Shown: positions 25,955-35,095, numbered from the stretch's first letter. The stretch is 64,000 nt of DNA from an uncultured Clostridia bacterium (GCA_944386095.1 CALWZU010000001.1:1-64000); one strand, 5' to 3'. The notes: a model not told the origin generated them from the letters alone. A program made the numbers and translations.

Positions 25955-27133
25955 TTACATTTCGATGATCATGGCCGTTCCCATACCGCCGCCGATACAC
26001 AGGGTCGCCAGTCCCCTTTTGGCGTTTCTCTTTTTCATTTCATAAATCAGAGAACACAGGATCCTGCCGCCGGAAGCGCCAATAGGATGACCCAGGGCGA
26101 TAGCGCCGCCGTTTACGTTGGTTTTTTCCGGATCCAGCCCCAGCTCTCTGCCTACGACGATGCACTGGGATGCAAAGGCTTCGTTTGCCTCAAACAGGTC
26201 GATGTCGTCAACAGTCAGACCGGCCTTTTCCAGGGCCTTCCTGGAAGCGGGAATGGGGCCCACACCCATGATGGCAGGATCCACGCCGGCGGAGGCATAG
26301 GATTTAATGGTGCAAAGAGGTGTAATGCCCAGCTGATCCGCTTTTTCCTTTGACATGACCACAAAGGCAGCCGCGCCGTCATTGATGCCGGAAGCATTGG
26401 CGGCGGTTACGCCCCCCTCCTTGATAAACGCGGGCTTAAGCTTGGAAACCTTTTCCATGGTAGTTCCGAACTTGGGAAATTCATCTGTATCAAAAACGAT
26501 GGGATCTCCTTTTTTCTGCGGAACCTCTACCGGAACGATCTCGTCCTTGAATCGGCCGGATTTAACGGCGGCTTCCGCTCTTTGCTGGGATCTGACGGAA
26601 AATTCATCCATTTCCTCTCTGGATACGCCATACTGTTTCGCCACGTTTTCAGCGGTCACGCCCATATGATACTGATGGAAAGCATCGCTGAGACCATCCT
26701 TGATCATCATATCCACAACCTTCACATCGTTCATTCTGGCGCCCCATCTCTGGTTGGGCAGGGTATAGGGACTCATGCTCATGCTTTCCGTTCCCCCCGC
26801 CACTACGATATCCGCGTCTCCCGCCTTGATCAGCTGCGCCGCCAGGCTGACGGTTCTAAGACCTGAGCCGCACACCTTATTTACCGTCATAGCCGGTACT
26901 TCCTGAGGGATCCCTGCGTTGATCAATACCTGCCTTGCTACATTCTGGCCAAGGCCGCCCTGCAAAACGCAGCCAAAGACCAGCTCGTCCACATCCTCGC
27001 CTTTGATGCCGGCTCTTTCCAGAGCGCTTCTCACAACCACTTCGCCCAGCTTCACCGCCGAAACGTTTTTCAGAGTGCCGCCGAAGCTCCCTACCGGCGT
27101 TCTTACAGCGCTTGCGATTACCACTTCTCTCAT
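25955..27133 (-). CDS. thlA: Acetyl-CoA C-acetyltransferase (thiolase)
   Basis: 392 residues from the ATG at 27133 (SD AAAAGGAGAGC); the frame stays open for 27 more codons with no SD. It condenses two acetyl-CoA to acetoacetyl-CoA, the entry to butyrate/butanol or ketone metabolism. The nucleophile Cys88 is in [10 protein letters not shown]. The C-terminal motifs [19 protein letters not shown] (His) and [14 protein letters not shown] (second Cys) are intact. It stands alone here, without the usual hbd, crt and bcd neighbours. Length is exactly typical of ThlA. Confidence 0.95.
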   Translation of the reverse strand: MREVVIASAVRTPVGSFGGTLKNVSAVKLGEVVVRSALERAGIKGEDVDELVFGCVLQGGLGQNVARQVLINAGIPQEVPAMTVNKVCGSGLRTVSLAAQLIKAGDADIVVAGGTESMSMSPYTLPNQRWGARMNDVKVVDMMIKDGLSDAFHQYHMGVTAENVAKQYGVSREEMDEFSVRSQQRAEAAVKSGRFKDEIVPVEVPQKKGDPIVFDTDEFPKFGTTMEKVSKLKPAFIKEGGVTAANASGINDGAAAFVVMSKEKADQLGITPLCTIKSYASAGVDPAIMGVGPIPASRKALEKAGLTVDDIDLFEANEAFASQCIVVGRELGLDPEKTNVNGGAIALGHPIGASGGRILCSLIYEMKKRNAKRGLATLCIGGGMGTAMIIEM

Positions 27134-27224
27134 TTCTGCTCTCCTTTTCTGTTTCCTGATATTTTCTGCAAAGGCCCTTTTTCCGTATTGCAAAGGTTTT
27201 CTGCCTTTTTCCAACTTTGTTTAA

Positions 27225-27253
27225 ATTTTAACTATTAAACAGGGGAAAAGCAA
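27225..27253 (-). promoter_or_regulatory. Candidate promoter of the thiolase gene
   Basis: On the minus strand TTGCTT, a 17-bp spacer and TAAAAT. It lies in the 156-bp gap upstream of the thiolase start and gives a leader of about 85 nt. Confidence 0.4.
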
Positions 27254-27289
27254 GTGCTTTTTTCCTTTAAACCTGGTTCTCCCGGAAAT

Positions 27290-27841
27290 TTATTTTACCA
27301 GCTTGGAAATCTGTTTGAATTCCTCAGCCTTGCACCAGCCCAAAAGCTCAAAGAGGATCGATTCGTAGGTGGTGATGACTGCTCCCGCCTCGCCCATTCT
27401 CTTCAGGGCCACGTCTCTGTCAAAGGCGCTTCTGGAGCTGACGCAGTCCGCCGCCACATAAACGGTATAGCCCTCCTCTAAAAGATCCAAAACCGTCTGC
27501 TGTTCGCACACATGGGCTTCGATTCCCACCACCACAGCCGTATTTCTCCGGCGTTTTTTGAATTCCGTAACAAAGTTTTCATCGCCCCAGGCGCTGAAGG
27601 TAAGCTTATCGATATAAACCGCTTCTTCTCCCGCCGCCTGGCGGATCTCTTCAATGGTTTCTCCCAGGCCCTTGGTATACTGCTGGGTAAAAAGCACCGG
27701 CAGACTTAGAATTCCAAAGCCCCGTACCAGCCGCTCCGTTTTCTGGATCAGGCTTTCCTTTTCATACATGGCGGGCACCAGCTTTTCCTGATAATCGATC
27801 GCTACCAGGATACAATCGTCCCGTGTGAGTCTTTTTGCCAT
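27290..27841 (-). CDS. Isochorismatase-family cysteine hydrolase
   Basis: 183 residues. The fold is shown by the N-terminal catalytic Asp in VAIDYQEKLVPAM, a Lys in the central DKLTFSAWGD segment, and the catalytic Cys in VVGIEAHVCEQQTVLDLLEEGYTVYV followed by ADCVSSRS. This family includes nicotinamidases and other amide or ester hydrolases, and the substrate cannot be told from sequence alone. It lies between surE and the thiolase, all on the minus strand, and 66 bp after surE. Confidence 0.88.
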   Translation of the reverse strand: MAKRLTRDDCILVAIDYQEKLVPAMYEKESLIQKTERLVRGFGILSLPVLFTQQYTKGLGETIEEIRQAAGEEAVYIDKLTFSAWGDENFVTEFKKRRRNTAVVVGIEAHVCEQQTVLDLLEEGYTVYVAADCVSSRSAFDRDVALKRMGEAGAVITTYESILFELLGWCKAEEFKQISKLVK

Positions 27842-27907
27842 TTCTTCCTCCTTTTTATTACTGCTTTTGTCTGCAATAGTATCCTTATATCCCTGATCCG
27901 GGCTCGT

Positions 27908-28669
27908 TTACAGCTCAAGCCGCCAGTCTTTCAGCTCCTCCAGGGTTTCCCTGCTGGTCAGATCAAAGGCCATAGGCGTAATGGAAATATGTTTCGCCCG
28001 GATCGCCTCCACATCCACATCCTCAGGCTGCCTTGTTCGGATCAGATTTCCGCCATACCAGTAATATTCCTGGCCGAAGGGAGATTTCGCTATTTCGAAA
28101 AGCTCGTCATACTGCATCACGCCCTGCCGGGTCAGCCTGACGCCGGCGATTTCCTCTGGAGGTAAATTGGGAATATTGATGTTCAGCATGATCCCTTCCT
28201 TAAGGCCCTTTTCCATGATCTGCTTTCCCGCAAGAACGGCGATGTTTCCCGCCGGCTCAAACCATCCCGGCTCGTGGCTGCAAATGGAAACCGCCACTGC
28301 GGGCTTGCCGCAGAATACCCCTTCCGCCGCGCCGCCTACGGTCCCGGAATAAAAAGCATCGTTTCCCAGATTCGCGCCGTGATTGATTCCGGAAAACACC
28401 ATGTGGATACCCCCCTGAGGCGCCAGCCGTCTCACACCCAGCTTAACGCAGTCCGCCGGGGTTCCGGTAATGCTCCAGGCCCGCTTCGCAAAGGGCACCT
28501 GGCGCTCCTTGACCATAATCGGCGTATGCATGGTAATGCCGTGGCCGCAGGCGCTTTTCTGGGTATCCGGTGCACATACGTAAACCTCTCCCAGCTGGGA
28601 AAGAGCCTTTACCAGAGTCTGTATCCCCTGAGCGCCAATACCATCGTCATTGGTTACTAATATATTCAT
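27908..28669 (-). CDS. surE: 5'/3'-nucleotidase SurE
   Basis: 253 residues from the ATG at 28669, chosen because it overlaps the DUF951 stop as ATGA and has the SD GAAGGTG; the frame is open 25 codons further without an SD. SurE is a metal-dependent phosphatase acting on nucleoside monophosphates and short polyphosphate. Motifs: the metal-binding NDDG in ILVTNDDGIGAQG, APDTQKSACGHG, and VFSGINHGANLG. Translational coupling with DUF951 is likely. Confidence 0.95.
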   Translation of the reverse strand: MNILVTNDDGIGAQGIQTLVKALSQLGEVYVCAPDTQKSACGHGITMHTPIMVKERQVPFAKRAWSITGTPADCVKLGVRRLAPQGGIHMVFSGINHGANLGNDAFYSGTVGGAAEGVFCGKPAVAVSICSHEPGWFEPAGNIAVLAGKQIMEKGLKEGIMLNINIPNLPPEEIAGVRLTRQGVMQYDELFEIAKSPFGQEYYWYGGNLIRTRQPEDVDVEAIRAKHISITPMAFDLTSRETLEELKDWRLEL

Positions 28670-28851
28670 GTTCGCGTCACCTTCTTTATTCTTTTTTCCA
28701 GCTTTACCCGGGAAATCCAGATCTGGGTCCCGCAGGTAAGGCATTTCATCCGAAAATCCATGCCTGTCCGGACGATTTCAAAGGTATTTCCCCCGCAGGG
28801 ATGGGCTTTTTTCAGCTCCAGAATATCCCCTTCCTTTAAATCCATCGCCAT
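28666..28851 (-). CDS. DUF951 small zinc-ribbon-like protein (YyzM family)
   Basis: 61 residues. It matches DUF951: DLKEGDILELKKAHPCGG near the start, then MKCLTCGTQIWISR. Cys residues in HPCGG and CLTCG could bind a metal ion. The function is not established; it may bind nucleic acid. The SD AAAGGATG precedes ATG. It overlaps surE by 4 bp and follows cvpA after 6 bp, so cvpA, DUF951 and surE form one operon. Confidence 0.85.
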   Translation of the reverse strand: MAMDLKEGDILELKKAHPCGGNTFEIVRTGMDFRMKCLTCGTQIWISRVKLEKRIKKVTRT

Positions 28852-28857
28852 GATTCA

Positions 28858-29526
28858 TCATCCTTTCCAAAGCAGGAATATGGGATTGTTTTCGTAAAGA
28901 TACGGTGTGAGAACGGCGTTTTCATAGGCCTCCTGTATCAGCTTCTGGTCGGAAACCGCAAGAACCGGTACCAGCAGCATCAGCAAAAGAAAAATGATGA
29001 TGGCCCCCTTCAGGGCGCCCATTCCCATACCTAAAAAAGCGTTCACCGTACTGATGACCGGCGCCTTTCCCGCCGTGTCGAATATCTTGATCAGAAAATT
29101 CGTAAGGATCTTTGCCAACAGAACGACCACCAGAAACGCCAGAATGCTCAGGCACAGGCCGGAAAGACTCTGGGCGATAGGCAGGGCCGTCTGTTCTCCC
29201 GCCTGGGCCAGCATCCCGGAAAGCGCATCCATCAGCCTTCCCGGAATACTCATGATCCCGCTGTCCCCGATGGCATCCACCAGGCTTTCCGCCGTATCAG
29301 AGGAGGCGGTCAGCTCCAGGATTTTTTTCTGGATCAAAAGGGTAAAATCGCTTGTCAGCTCCAAATGCTCGTCCATAAAATCCCGCACCGGCCTCCAGGC
29401 GTACCAGGCAAAGCACAGGGAAAAAATCCAGCCTGCCAGATAAACAAAATTTTTCAGAAAGCCTTTTTCGTATCCTCTCCATAAAAAAAACACAAAAATA
29501 GCGATTATGATGGCGTCGATCCACAT
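28858..29526 (-). CDS. CvpA-family membrane protein
   Basis: 222 residues from the ATG at 29526 (SD GGGAGGC). Hydrophobic segments at about 2-20 (WIDAIIIAIFVFFLW), 28-45, about 95-130 (PIAQSLSGLCLSILAFLVVVLLA) and about 155-185 (GMGALKGAIIIFLLLMLLVPVLAV) give a four-helix membrane protein. The RGYEKGF motif after helix 1 is typical of CvpA/colicin V production family. The true cellular role in Firmicutes is unclear. Confidence 0.85.
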   Translation of the reverse strand: MWIDAIIIAIFVFFLWRGYEKGFLKNFVYLAGWIFSLCFAWYAWRPVRDFMDEHLELTSDFTLLIQKKILELTASSDTAESLVDAIGDSGIMSIPGRLMDALSGMLAQAGEQTALPIAQSLSGLCLSILAFLVVVLLAKILTNFLIKIFDTAGKAPVISTVNAFLGMGMGALKGAIIIFLLLMLLVPVLAVSDQKLIQEAYENAVLTPYLYENNPIFLLWKG

Positions 29527-29626
29527 GTGAAAGCCTCCCAAATATAACTATATTAACAATACGGATCGTGAAAATCCATGCGTTTGCGGCCAATGGGCAG
29601 ATAAGGGGACAACCCGTCCCGGGGAT

Positions 29627-30499
29627 TTACCGCAGGGAAAGACCGTTTGCGATCCGGGCAAATTCCTCCAGGCTCAGGGTTTCCGCCCTGCGTCCCGGAT
29701 CAATGTCCTTTGAAAGCAAAAATTCCCGCATTTCTTCCTTGCCAAGCTGTTCAAGGCCGGAAAGGGCGTTTAAAAGGGTTTTTCTTCTCTGGCTGAAGCC
29801 TGCTCTGACCACTTTGAAAAACATGGCTTCATCTGTCAGCGAAACCGGTTTTTCTTCCCGTATATCAAGGCGCAGCACGGTGGAGTCCACCTTGGGAACG
29901 GGAACAAAAGCTTCCCTGGAAACCTGCAGAATCTCCCTTACCTGGCAATAATACTGTACCGCCACGGAAATCGCGCCGAAGGTCCGGCTTCCCGGCGCCG
30001 CCATCAGCCTTTGCGCTACCTCCCTTTGCATCATGACCGTGATGCTTTTGGCCCGGACGCCCTCCTCCAAAAGCTTCATGATGATCGGCGTGGTGATATA
30101 ATAAGGCAGATTTCCTACGATTTTCAGATTTTCCAGCTGGGGATGGGTTTCCAGAAGCAGGCTGTGGAGCTGATCGATCTGGGTTTTCAAAATATCCTGG
30201 TGAAGGATCCTCACATTGTCAAAGCCCTCTACCGCTTTTTTCAGCATGGGAATCAGGGATCCGTCGATTTCCACCGCCGTCACATAGCCCGCCCGCCGGG
30301 CCAGCTCACAGGTTAGAACGCCGATACCGGGGCCGATTTCTACTACATGATCCTTTTCCGTCAGACAGGCGCCTTCCCCGATTTCCTGGATCACCCCCTG
30401 GTCGGCCAGAAAGTTTTGTCCCAGTTTTTTCGAAAAGCCTGCATGATGCCGGCTCATGGTCTTTATGATCTGGGTTTTACCGTCATTGTTGCCTTTCAT
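29627..30499 (-). CDS. rsmA: 16S rRNA (adenine-1518/1519-N6)-dimethyltransferase
   Basis: 290 residues. It dimethylates two adjacent adenines near the 3' end of 16S rRNA. Motifs: KKLGQNFLADQGVI, the SAM-binding VEIGPGIGVLTCELA, and the catalytic NLPYYITTPIIMKLL. The start ATG overlaps the rnmV stop (ATGA), so translation is probably coupled. The pairing with RNase M5 is a conserved Firmicutes arrangement, since both act on rRNA. Confidence 0.96.
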   Translation of the reverse strand: MKGNNDGKTQIIKTMSRHHAGFSKKLGQNFLADQGVIQEIGEGACLTEKDHVVEIGPGIGVLTCELARRAGYVTAVEIDGSLIPMLKKAVEGFDNVRILHQDILKTQIDQLHSLLLETHPQLENLKIVGNLPYYITTPIIMKLLEEGVRAKSITVMMQREVAQRLMAAPGSRTFGAISVAVQYYCQVREILQVSREAFVPVPKVDSTVLRLDIREEKPVSLTDEAMFFKVVRAGFSQRRKTLLNALSGLEQLGKEEMREFLLSKDIDPGRRAETLSLEEFARIANGLSLR

Positions 30500-31098
30500 T
30501 TGTCCGCCTCTTTTTCATCCGTTTTATTCAGGGCTTTCCCCTCTTTCGGCTCCTTTGGCGCCTTCAGCTTTTGCAGCCCCTCCTGCCATTCCCGGCGGGT
30601 AATGCCATAATGATTCAGCCTTTTTAAAAAAGTCTTTGCGTTTCCATAGCCTATGCCCAGGACTGCGCCCAGCTTGTCCCTTTTTTCTGAAGCTGCCGGT
30701 GTGCCCAAAAGACCCTCCGCCGCCAGATCCTTCATAGAAAAAACCGGGGGCCTGTTTTCCTCCCGCAGCCCGCATCTGGCGCCTTCCAGGGCTTTCCGGA
30801 TAGCCTGGGCAGAAGCGTTTTCCACGCCGATATCTCCTTTTTTCATGCCTTCTTCCCGGGAAATAAAGGCGTGCTTTGCCATGGGATAACGCTTTGCAAG
30901 ACGGGCTCTGATTTTTTCTCCTGCGTAATCAGGGTCTGTCAGGATAATAATACCCTGTTTTTCATAAGCCTTATCTATACGGGAAAAAATTTCCCTGCTG
31001 GTGCCAAAGCCGCTGAGCAGGATGGTTTCACATTCCACCGCTTTTTTTACGGCATCCTCGTCTCCTCTTCCCTCCACTACGATGATTTCATAAATCAT
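30496..31098 (-). CDS. rnmV: Ribonuclease M5
   Basis: 200 residues. A Toprim-domain nuclease maturing 5S rRNA. Toprim motifs: VVEGRGDEDAVKKAVECE with the catalytic Glu, and ILTDPDYAGEKIRARL with the D-x-D pair. A C-terminal domain (about 95-200) contains GIGYGNAKTFLKRLNHYGI. The start overlaps the divIC-like stop by 4 bp. Typical length for the family. Confidence 0.94.
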   Translation of the reverse strand: MIYEIIVVEGRGDEDAVKKAVECETILLSGFGTSREIFSRIDKAYEKQGIIILTDPDYAGEKIRARLAKRYPMAKHAFISREEGMKKGDIGVENASAQAIRKALEGARCGLREENRPPVFSMKDLAAEGLLGTPAASEKRDKLGAVLGIGYGNAKTFLKRLNHYGITRREWQEGLQKLKAPKEPKEGKALNKTDEKEADK

Positions 31099-31706
31099 CT
31101 TTCCTCTGCCCCGCTTTCCGCTTCTCCGCCGGCTTCCTGCTGCGAAGCGTTTCCCTCTCCGGCTTCTTTTTCGTCTGCCGGCGCTTCTTCATCGGAAGCA
31201 CCGCCCTCATTTTCCTGTATGGCGCTTTCCGTGGTATCTTTGGGTTCCTGCTGAGGAAGGGTATCCGGAACGACGATTTCCTTTTCCTGCAATACGTCTT
31301 CGGAGGCGTTTTCCTCTTCCTCCTCCAGAATGTACAGGATCTCTCCCGGCTTTACCATTTTAAACAGGTCTCTTGCGGTCTGTTCGATATATTCATCCGA
31401 AGAAATGTACTGCTGCATTCTTTCCAGCTTTTCCACTTCTTCTGTTTTGGCCTGATAGTTTTGCTCGGTTTCTTTTTGCTGCTGCTTTAAAGAAAGAATA
31501 TCAAAAATGCCCATAAAAACGATAATGACCAAAATCACGCAAAAAGCCAGCGCCATCCATCTGCCCGCCTTGCCCGGCGTCAGTAAAAGGCCGATGCTTT
31601 TGCCGTTTCTTCTTCGCAGCACCATCTTTTTTCCCTGGGGCCTGGCCTTTCCCTCCGGCAGTTTTTTTCCTTTCTTTTCTGTTTTTCCTATCGGTTTTTT
31701 TGCCAT
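31095..31706 (-). CDS. DivIC/FtsB-like septum formation initiator with long acidic tail
   Basis: 203 residues. A basic N-terminus (about 40 residues, K/R/P-rich) is followed by one membrane segment (about 49-70, WMALAFCVILVIIVFMGIF), a coiled coil (LSLKQQQKETEQNYQAKTEEVEKLERM, about 71-100) and the DivIC-type motif ARDLFKMVKPGEILYI. These proteins bridge FtsL and the divisome outside the membrane. The last 70 or so residues are an acidic, low-complexity tail rich in E, D, A, G and Q that ordinary DivIC (about 100-130 residues) lacks. It sits after yabP-yabQ, a neighbourhood typical of divIC. Confidence 0.85.
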   Translation of the reverse strand: MAKKPIGKTEKKGKKLPEGKARPQGKKMVLRRRNGKSIGLLLTPGKAGRWMALAFCVILVIIVFMGIFDILSLKQQQKETEQNYQAKTEEVEKLERMQQYISSDEYIEQTARDLFKMVKPGEILYILEEEEENASEDVLQEKEIVVPDTLPQQEPKDTTESAIQENEGGASDEEAPADEKEAGEGNASQQEAGGEAESGAEER

Positions 31707-31738
31707 TTTTATTCCTTCTCTTCCTGGTTATCTAGCTG

Positions 31739-31767
31739 ATTATACCATGAAGAGAAGTCAATCACAA
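31739..31767 (-). promoter_or_regulatory. Promoter of the divIC-like gene within the end of yabQ
   Basis: On the minus strand TTGTGA, a 17-bp spacer, then extended -10 TGGTATAAT. The -35 hexamer overlaps the yabQ stop codon. It would let divIC, rnmV and rsmA be expressed in vegetative cells independently of the sporulation genes upstream. Confidence 0.6.
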
Positions 31768-32031
31768 CACCGCTCTGGAAACCGGATACCCAAGTAAAAA
31801 CCCGGCCGCCGTGTACCAGCCGATCTCGCCAAAGGCTGTCAATTCAAGGATCCATCCTGTCAAAAGCCCCGCAAACACAAAAAATGCCAGCTCCTGGCAG
31901 AAGGCAATCTTAAGAGAAACGTCATATTTTTCCAGATACCGGCGTAAAAGGCCATACAGAAAAAAAAGAGCCGTTCCCAGATAAAACATCGTGCAAAACT
32001 GATAAAACTGTTCCTGGATCAGCTCTGTCAT
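31762..32031 (-). CDS. yabQ: Spore cortex protein YabQ
   Basis: 89 residues, slightly short for the family. Hydrophobic segments at about 12-28 (FCTMFYLGTALFFLYGLL), 45-65 (ELAFFVFAGLLTGWILEL) and 68-85 show a small integral membrane protein, matching YabQ. In Bacillus YabQ is made in the mother cell and is needed for cortex formation. Its ATG overlaps the yabP stop as ATGA. Confidence 0.8.
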   Translation of the reverse strand: MTELIQEQFYQFCTMFYLGTALFFLYGLLRRYLEKYDVSLKIAFCQELAFFVFAGLLTGWILELTAFGEIGWYTAAGFLLGYPVSRAVL

Positions 32032-32309
32032 CGGAACATTTTCCCAAGAAGGCTCTGCTGTGTTTTTTCGCCTTTATCGGTAAAGTTTAAGCAATAGATC
32101 AAGCCGGTCACCGCCACCTCTCCCGCTTCTACATCCAGCTTCTGCACTTTCAGCTCCCGCCCCTTTACCAAAAGCCCTCCCCTTTCCGTATTCATCTGCA
32201 CCTGTTCCTCCGAAAAGGATTGAATTTCCCGCACACCTGTCAGCGTCAGCCTTTCCCGGTTTTCCAAAACCAATGACTGCCGGCCCTTGGAAAGATGATT
32301 TTCTTCCAT
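32028..32309 (-). CDS. yabP: Sporulation protein YabP
   Basis: 93 residues from the ATG at 32309 (SD GGAGGCGG). It is recognised by LENRERLTLTGVREIQSFSEEQVQMNT and GELKVQKLDVEAGEVAVTGLI-like strands of the YabP/YqfC family. The family is involved in spore coat or cortex assembly under sigma-E in Bacillus. It lies downstream of the walRK terminator. I did not identify a sigma-E promoter with confidence. Confidence 0.85.
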   Translation of the reverse strand: MEENHLSKGRQSLVLENRERLTLTGVREIQSFSEEQVQMNTERGGLLVKGRELKVQKLDVEAGEVAVTGLIYCLNFTDKGEKTQQSLLGKMFR

Positions 32310-32332
32310 GGATCCCGCCTCCTTCCTTTCAT

Positions 32333-32367
32333 AAAAAATATGCACAGGATCCTTTCCTATGCATATT
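32333..32367 (-). terminator. Terminator after walK
   Basis: On the minus strand arms AAATATGCA and TGCATATTT with T6 in the run-out. It lies between the walK stop (32442) and the yabP RBS, separating the two units. Confidence 0.7.
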
Positions 32368-32441
32368 TCTCTCTGCCCTGCAGGAGGCCTTTATGCTTTT
32401 ACGGCAAAAGCAGCCGCCGTTTTTGCTCATCCGTCCCGGCT

Positions 32442-34262
32442 TCACGCCGGCCCTGCCGCCTGATCGATGGGAAGGGTAACGATGACCGTCGTACCCCGGC
32501 CCTCCTTGCTTTCGATCACGATGCTGCCCTCATGCTCCTCGATGATCTGCTTGGCGATGGAAAGCCCCAGCCCGGTTCCTCCCATAGAGCGGGATCTGGC
32601 CTTATCCACCCGATAAAACCGTTCAAACAGACGGGGAAGCTCCTTTTCGGAAATGCCGATGCCGTTATCCATGACGATGATCTGGACCTGGGTCCTTTTG
32701 GGCACGATATCGATATCGATCCTTCCGTTTTCCTCGGTGTATTTAATCGCGTTGATCAGAAGATTCATCAGCGCCTGTTCGATTTTATCGCTGTCCACAA
32801 AGACCATCACCTGCGCCTCGGAAGGAAACAGCCGGTTTAAATGCTGATTCTTCTGAATCGCATTGATTTCGATTTTCATAACGACATTTTCCACGATCTT
32901 GACCAGATCCTGCCTGGTCTTATTCCAGGTTTCTCTTTGGTATTCCAGCCGGGACAGCTGCAAAAGATCCTTGACGATCCGGCTCATCCGTTCCGCTTCG
33001 CTGTCGATGACCTTTAAAAACTGATGGGTGATCTCACTGGGCCCCAGAAGCTCTTCCGAATCCAGGATCGTTTCCGTATAGCTTTTTATGGTAGTCAGGG
33101 GGGTATTCAGCTCATGAGACACATTGGCCACAAAATCCCTTTGCATGCTTTCCAGCTTCTGACGCTGGGTAATATCCTGAACGATCAGCACCACCCCGAT
33201 TTCCGAGGCGAGCTGCTGGCGGAAAACCGCATGCCGCGCGTAAAAAATCGAGCCCTCCCATTCGAAAATTTCAGAGCCCTCCCATTGATCCTGGGGTTTT
33301 TTGCGGATCCGGTCGGTGGTCAGATCCGGGCAAAACCGTTCGATCAGCTTATTGTAGGATTGGTTTTCCGTTTCTTCCTGGGTAAGGCGCAGCATCTGCA
33401 TGGCGGCGGGATTTACATGAATGATCTTGCCGGACATATCCGCCGCGATCAATCCGTCGGCCATGGTGCGCAAAATAATTTCGAACTTGTTTTTTTCCTC
33501 GGAAATTTCAAGAAGGGTACCGGCAAGACGGGTACCCATGATATTAAACATTTCTCCCAGTCTTCCGATTTCATCGTGGGATTTGATTTCCACCTGGCTG
33601 CTGAAATCCCCCTGGGACATGGCCACGGCCTTTTCCGTTACCTCGTTGATGGGCCGGATGATGCTTCTTGACACGATACTGCCCAGCACCACCGTTACAA
33701 GAAGGGCTACCGCCATAGCCTGGATCAGGATCAGCTTGGCCTGATCCATGGTTTGATACAGGCTGGAAAGATCCGCCCGCATATATAAAACCCCGATGAC
33801 CTTTTCCCCGTTCTGGATGGGAAAAACCATGTTTTTCACGGGAATCTTCTGGGTATCGATCATACCGTCCGATTCTGTTACCCGGCCTTCCATACCCTTC
33901 AAAATCAAAGCCTCATCCAGATTCCCCACCGCCGAGCGGTCTGTCAGTCCGGAATTGCTGGAGGCCACGATCTGAAGGCTGGTATCGATGACGAAAATTT
34001 CTTCCTGAATGGAGGAATGCCACATGTCGATGGCGCTTTGAATCTGACTTTTATGCTCTGATAAGGGCACATAGGTGCCAAAACGCTCCAGCGCACCTTC
34101 ATCTACACTTTTTGTCAGGTTGTCCCGTATGGTGTTCATATGATAGGCTTCCAGCTGCTGCATAAGAAACACCCCAACGATGGTCAGGGCGATAAAAACC
34201 ATAAGGAAAAACGTAACCGTGATTTTCCAGCCAATGCTGGATTTTTTCCGGGATCTGAACAT
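32442..34262 (-). CDS. walK: Sensor histidine kinase WalK
   Basis: 606 residues. TM1 at about 14-34, an extracytoplasmic domain 35-174, TM2 at about 175-200, HAMP at about 200-252, a PAS domain at about 258-362, HisKA with the phospho-acceptor His383 (FVANVSHELNTPLTTIKSY), and HATPase with NLLINAIKYT, DNGIGI and GGTGLGLSIAK. It senses cell-wall status and phosphorylates WalR. It is 3 bp after walR. The YycH/YycI regulators that follow walK in Bacillus are not here; a terminator and yabP follow instead. Confidence 0.93.
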   Translation of the reverse strand: MFRSRKKSSIGWKITVTFFLMVFIALTIVGVFLMQQLEAYHMNTIRDNLTKSVDEGALERFGTYVPLSEHKSQIQSAIDMWHSSIQEEIFVIDTSLQIVASSNSGLTDRSAVGNLDEALILKGMEGRVTESDGMIDTQKIPVKNMVFPIQNGEKVIGVLYMRADLSSLYQTMDQAKLILIQAMAVALLVTVVLGSIVSRSIIRPINEVTEKAVAMSQGDFSSQVEIKSHDEIGRLGEMFNIMGTRLAGTLLEISEEKNKFEIILRTMADGLIAADMSGKIIHVNPAAMQMLRLTQEETENQSYNKLIERFCPDLTTDRIRKKPQDQWEGSEIFEWEGSIFYARHAVFRQQLASEIGVVLIVQDITQRQKLESMQRDFVANVSHELNTPLTTIKSYTETILDSEELLGPSEITHQFLKVIDSEAERMSRIVKDLLQLSRLEYQRETWNKTRQDLVKIVENVVMKIEINAIQKNQHLNRLFPSEAQVMVFVDSDKIEQALMNLLINAIKYTEENGRIDIDIVPKRTQVQIIVMDNGIGISEKELPRLFERFYRVDKARSRSMGGTGLGLSIAKQIIEEHEGSIVIESKEGRGTTVIVTLPIDQAAGPA

Positions 34263-34265
34263 GAA

Positions 34266-34976
34266 TTAAGGCCTCCTGAAGAAATAGCCGATCCCTCTTT
34301 TTGTCATGATGTACTTCGGGTCTCCAGGATCATCCTCTACTTTTTCCCGCAATCTTCTCACCGTCACGTCAACGGTCCGGATATCTCCGTAATATTCATA
34401 GCCCCAGACCTCCTCCAGAAGCTGTTCTCTGGAAAAGACCTGATTTTCCTGTTCCGCCAGATATTTCAAAAGCTCGAATTCTCTCAGGGTCAGCTCCAGC
34501 ACCCGTTCATCCTTTCTGACCTCGTATTTGGTCATATCGATGGTCAGATTGCCATAGGTGGAAATTTTTCCATGATGCTCCTTGCTGGCCTCGGCTTCTC
34601 CCATCATAAAGCTGGTCCTGCGGATATTGGCCTTGATTCTGGCGATCAGCTCTCTCATGCCAAAGGGCTTTGTGATATAATCGTCCGCTCCCAGCTCAAG
34701 ACCCAGGATCTTGTCCACTTCTTCTTCCTTTGCCGTCAGCATGATGATCGGTACATTATTTGATTCCCGGATTTTTTTGCAAACCTGAAATCCATCCATT
34801 ACCGGCAGCATAATATCCAAAAGCACCAGATCCGGATTGACGGTAAGCGCCTTGTTCAGTCCTTCCTCTCCGTCATAGGCGGTTTCGATCTCGTAGCCTT
34901 CTTTTGTCAGATTAAATTTGATAATATCGGATATGGATTTTTCATCTTCTATAATCAGTACTTTTTTCGCCTTCAT
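34266..34976 (-). CDS. walR: Response regulator WalR
   Basis: 236 residues from the ATG at 34976 (SD AGGAGGTG, somewhat long spacing). OmpR-family: the receiver domain begins KVLIIEDEKSISDIIKFNL, with the phospho-acceptor Asp in LVLLDIMLPVMDGFQ and the Lys in DDYITKPFGMRELIARI. The C-terminal winged helix includes LTLREFELLKYLAEQ, VWGYEYYGDIRTVDVTVRRLREKVE and MTKRGIGYFF. This closely follows the WalR pattern. It controls cell-wall metabolism genes. Confidence 0.94.
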   Translation of the reverse strand: MKAKKVLIIEDEKSISDIIKFNLTKEGYEIETAYDGEEGLNKALTVNPDLVLLDIMLPVMDGFQVCKKIRESNNVPIIMLTAKEEEVDKILGLELGADDYITKPFGMRELIARIKANIRRTSFMMGEAEASKEHHGKISTYGNLTIDMTKYEVRKDERVLELTLREFELLKYLAEQENQVFSREQLLEEVWGYEYYGDIRTVDVTVRRLREKVEDDPGDPKYIMTKRGIGYFFRRP

Positions 34977-35013
34977 GGCATGAAGCACCTCCTTATTCTC
35001 ATAATCCCACATC

Positions 35014-35022
35014 ATTTTACCA
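35014..35022 (-). promoter_or_regulatory. Extended -10 promoter of walRK
   Basis: On the minus strand TGGTAAAAT (extended -10). No good -35 lies upstream. The leader would be about 30 nt. Confidence 0.45.
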
Positions 35023-35077
35023 CAAAAGCCACTTTCAGAAAACCGAAAAAAAATCTTCCCTGTCGGAAAAAAAGATT

Positions 35078-35095
35078 TCTACAATATATTGTAGA
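35078..35095. promoter_or_regulatory. Perfect 18-bp palindrome in the walR / dnaD-like divergent region
   Basis: tctacaata-tattgtaga, a perfect palindrome with A-rich and T-rich flanks that extend the pairing after a 2-bp mismatch. It may be an operator shared by the divergent genes, or a bidirectional insulating terminator. Confidence 0.5.
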
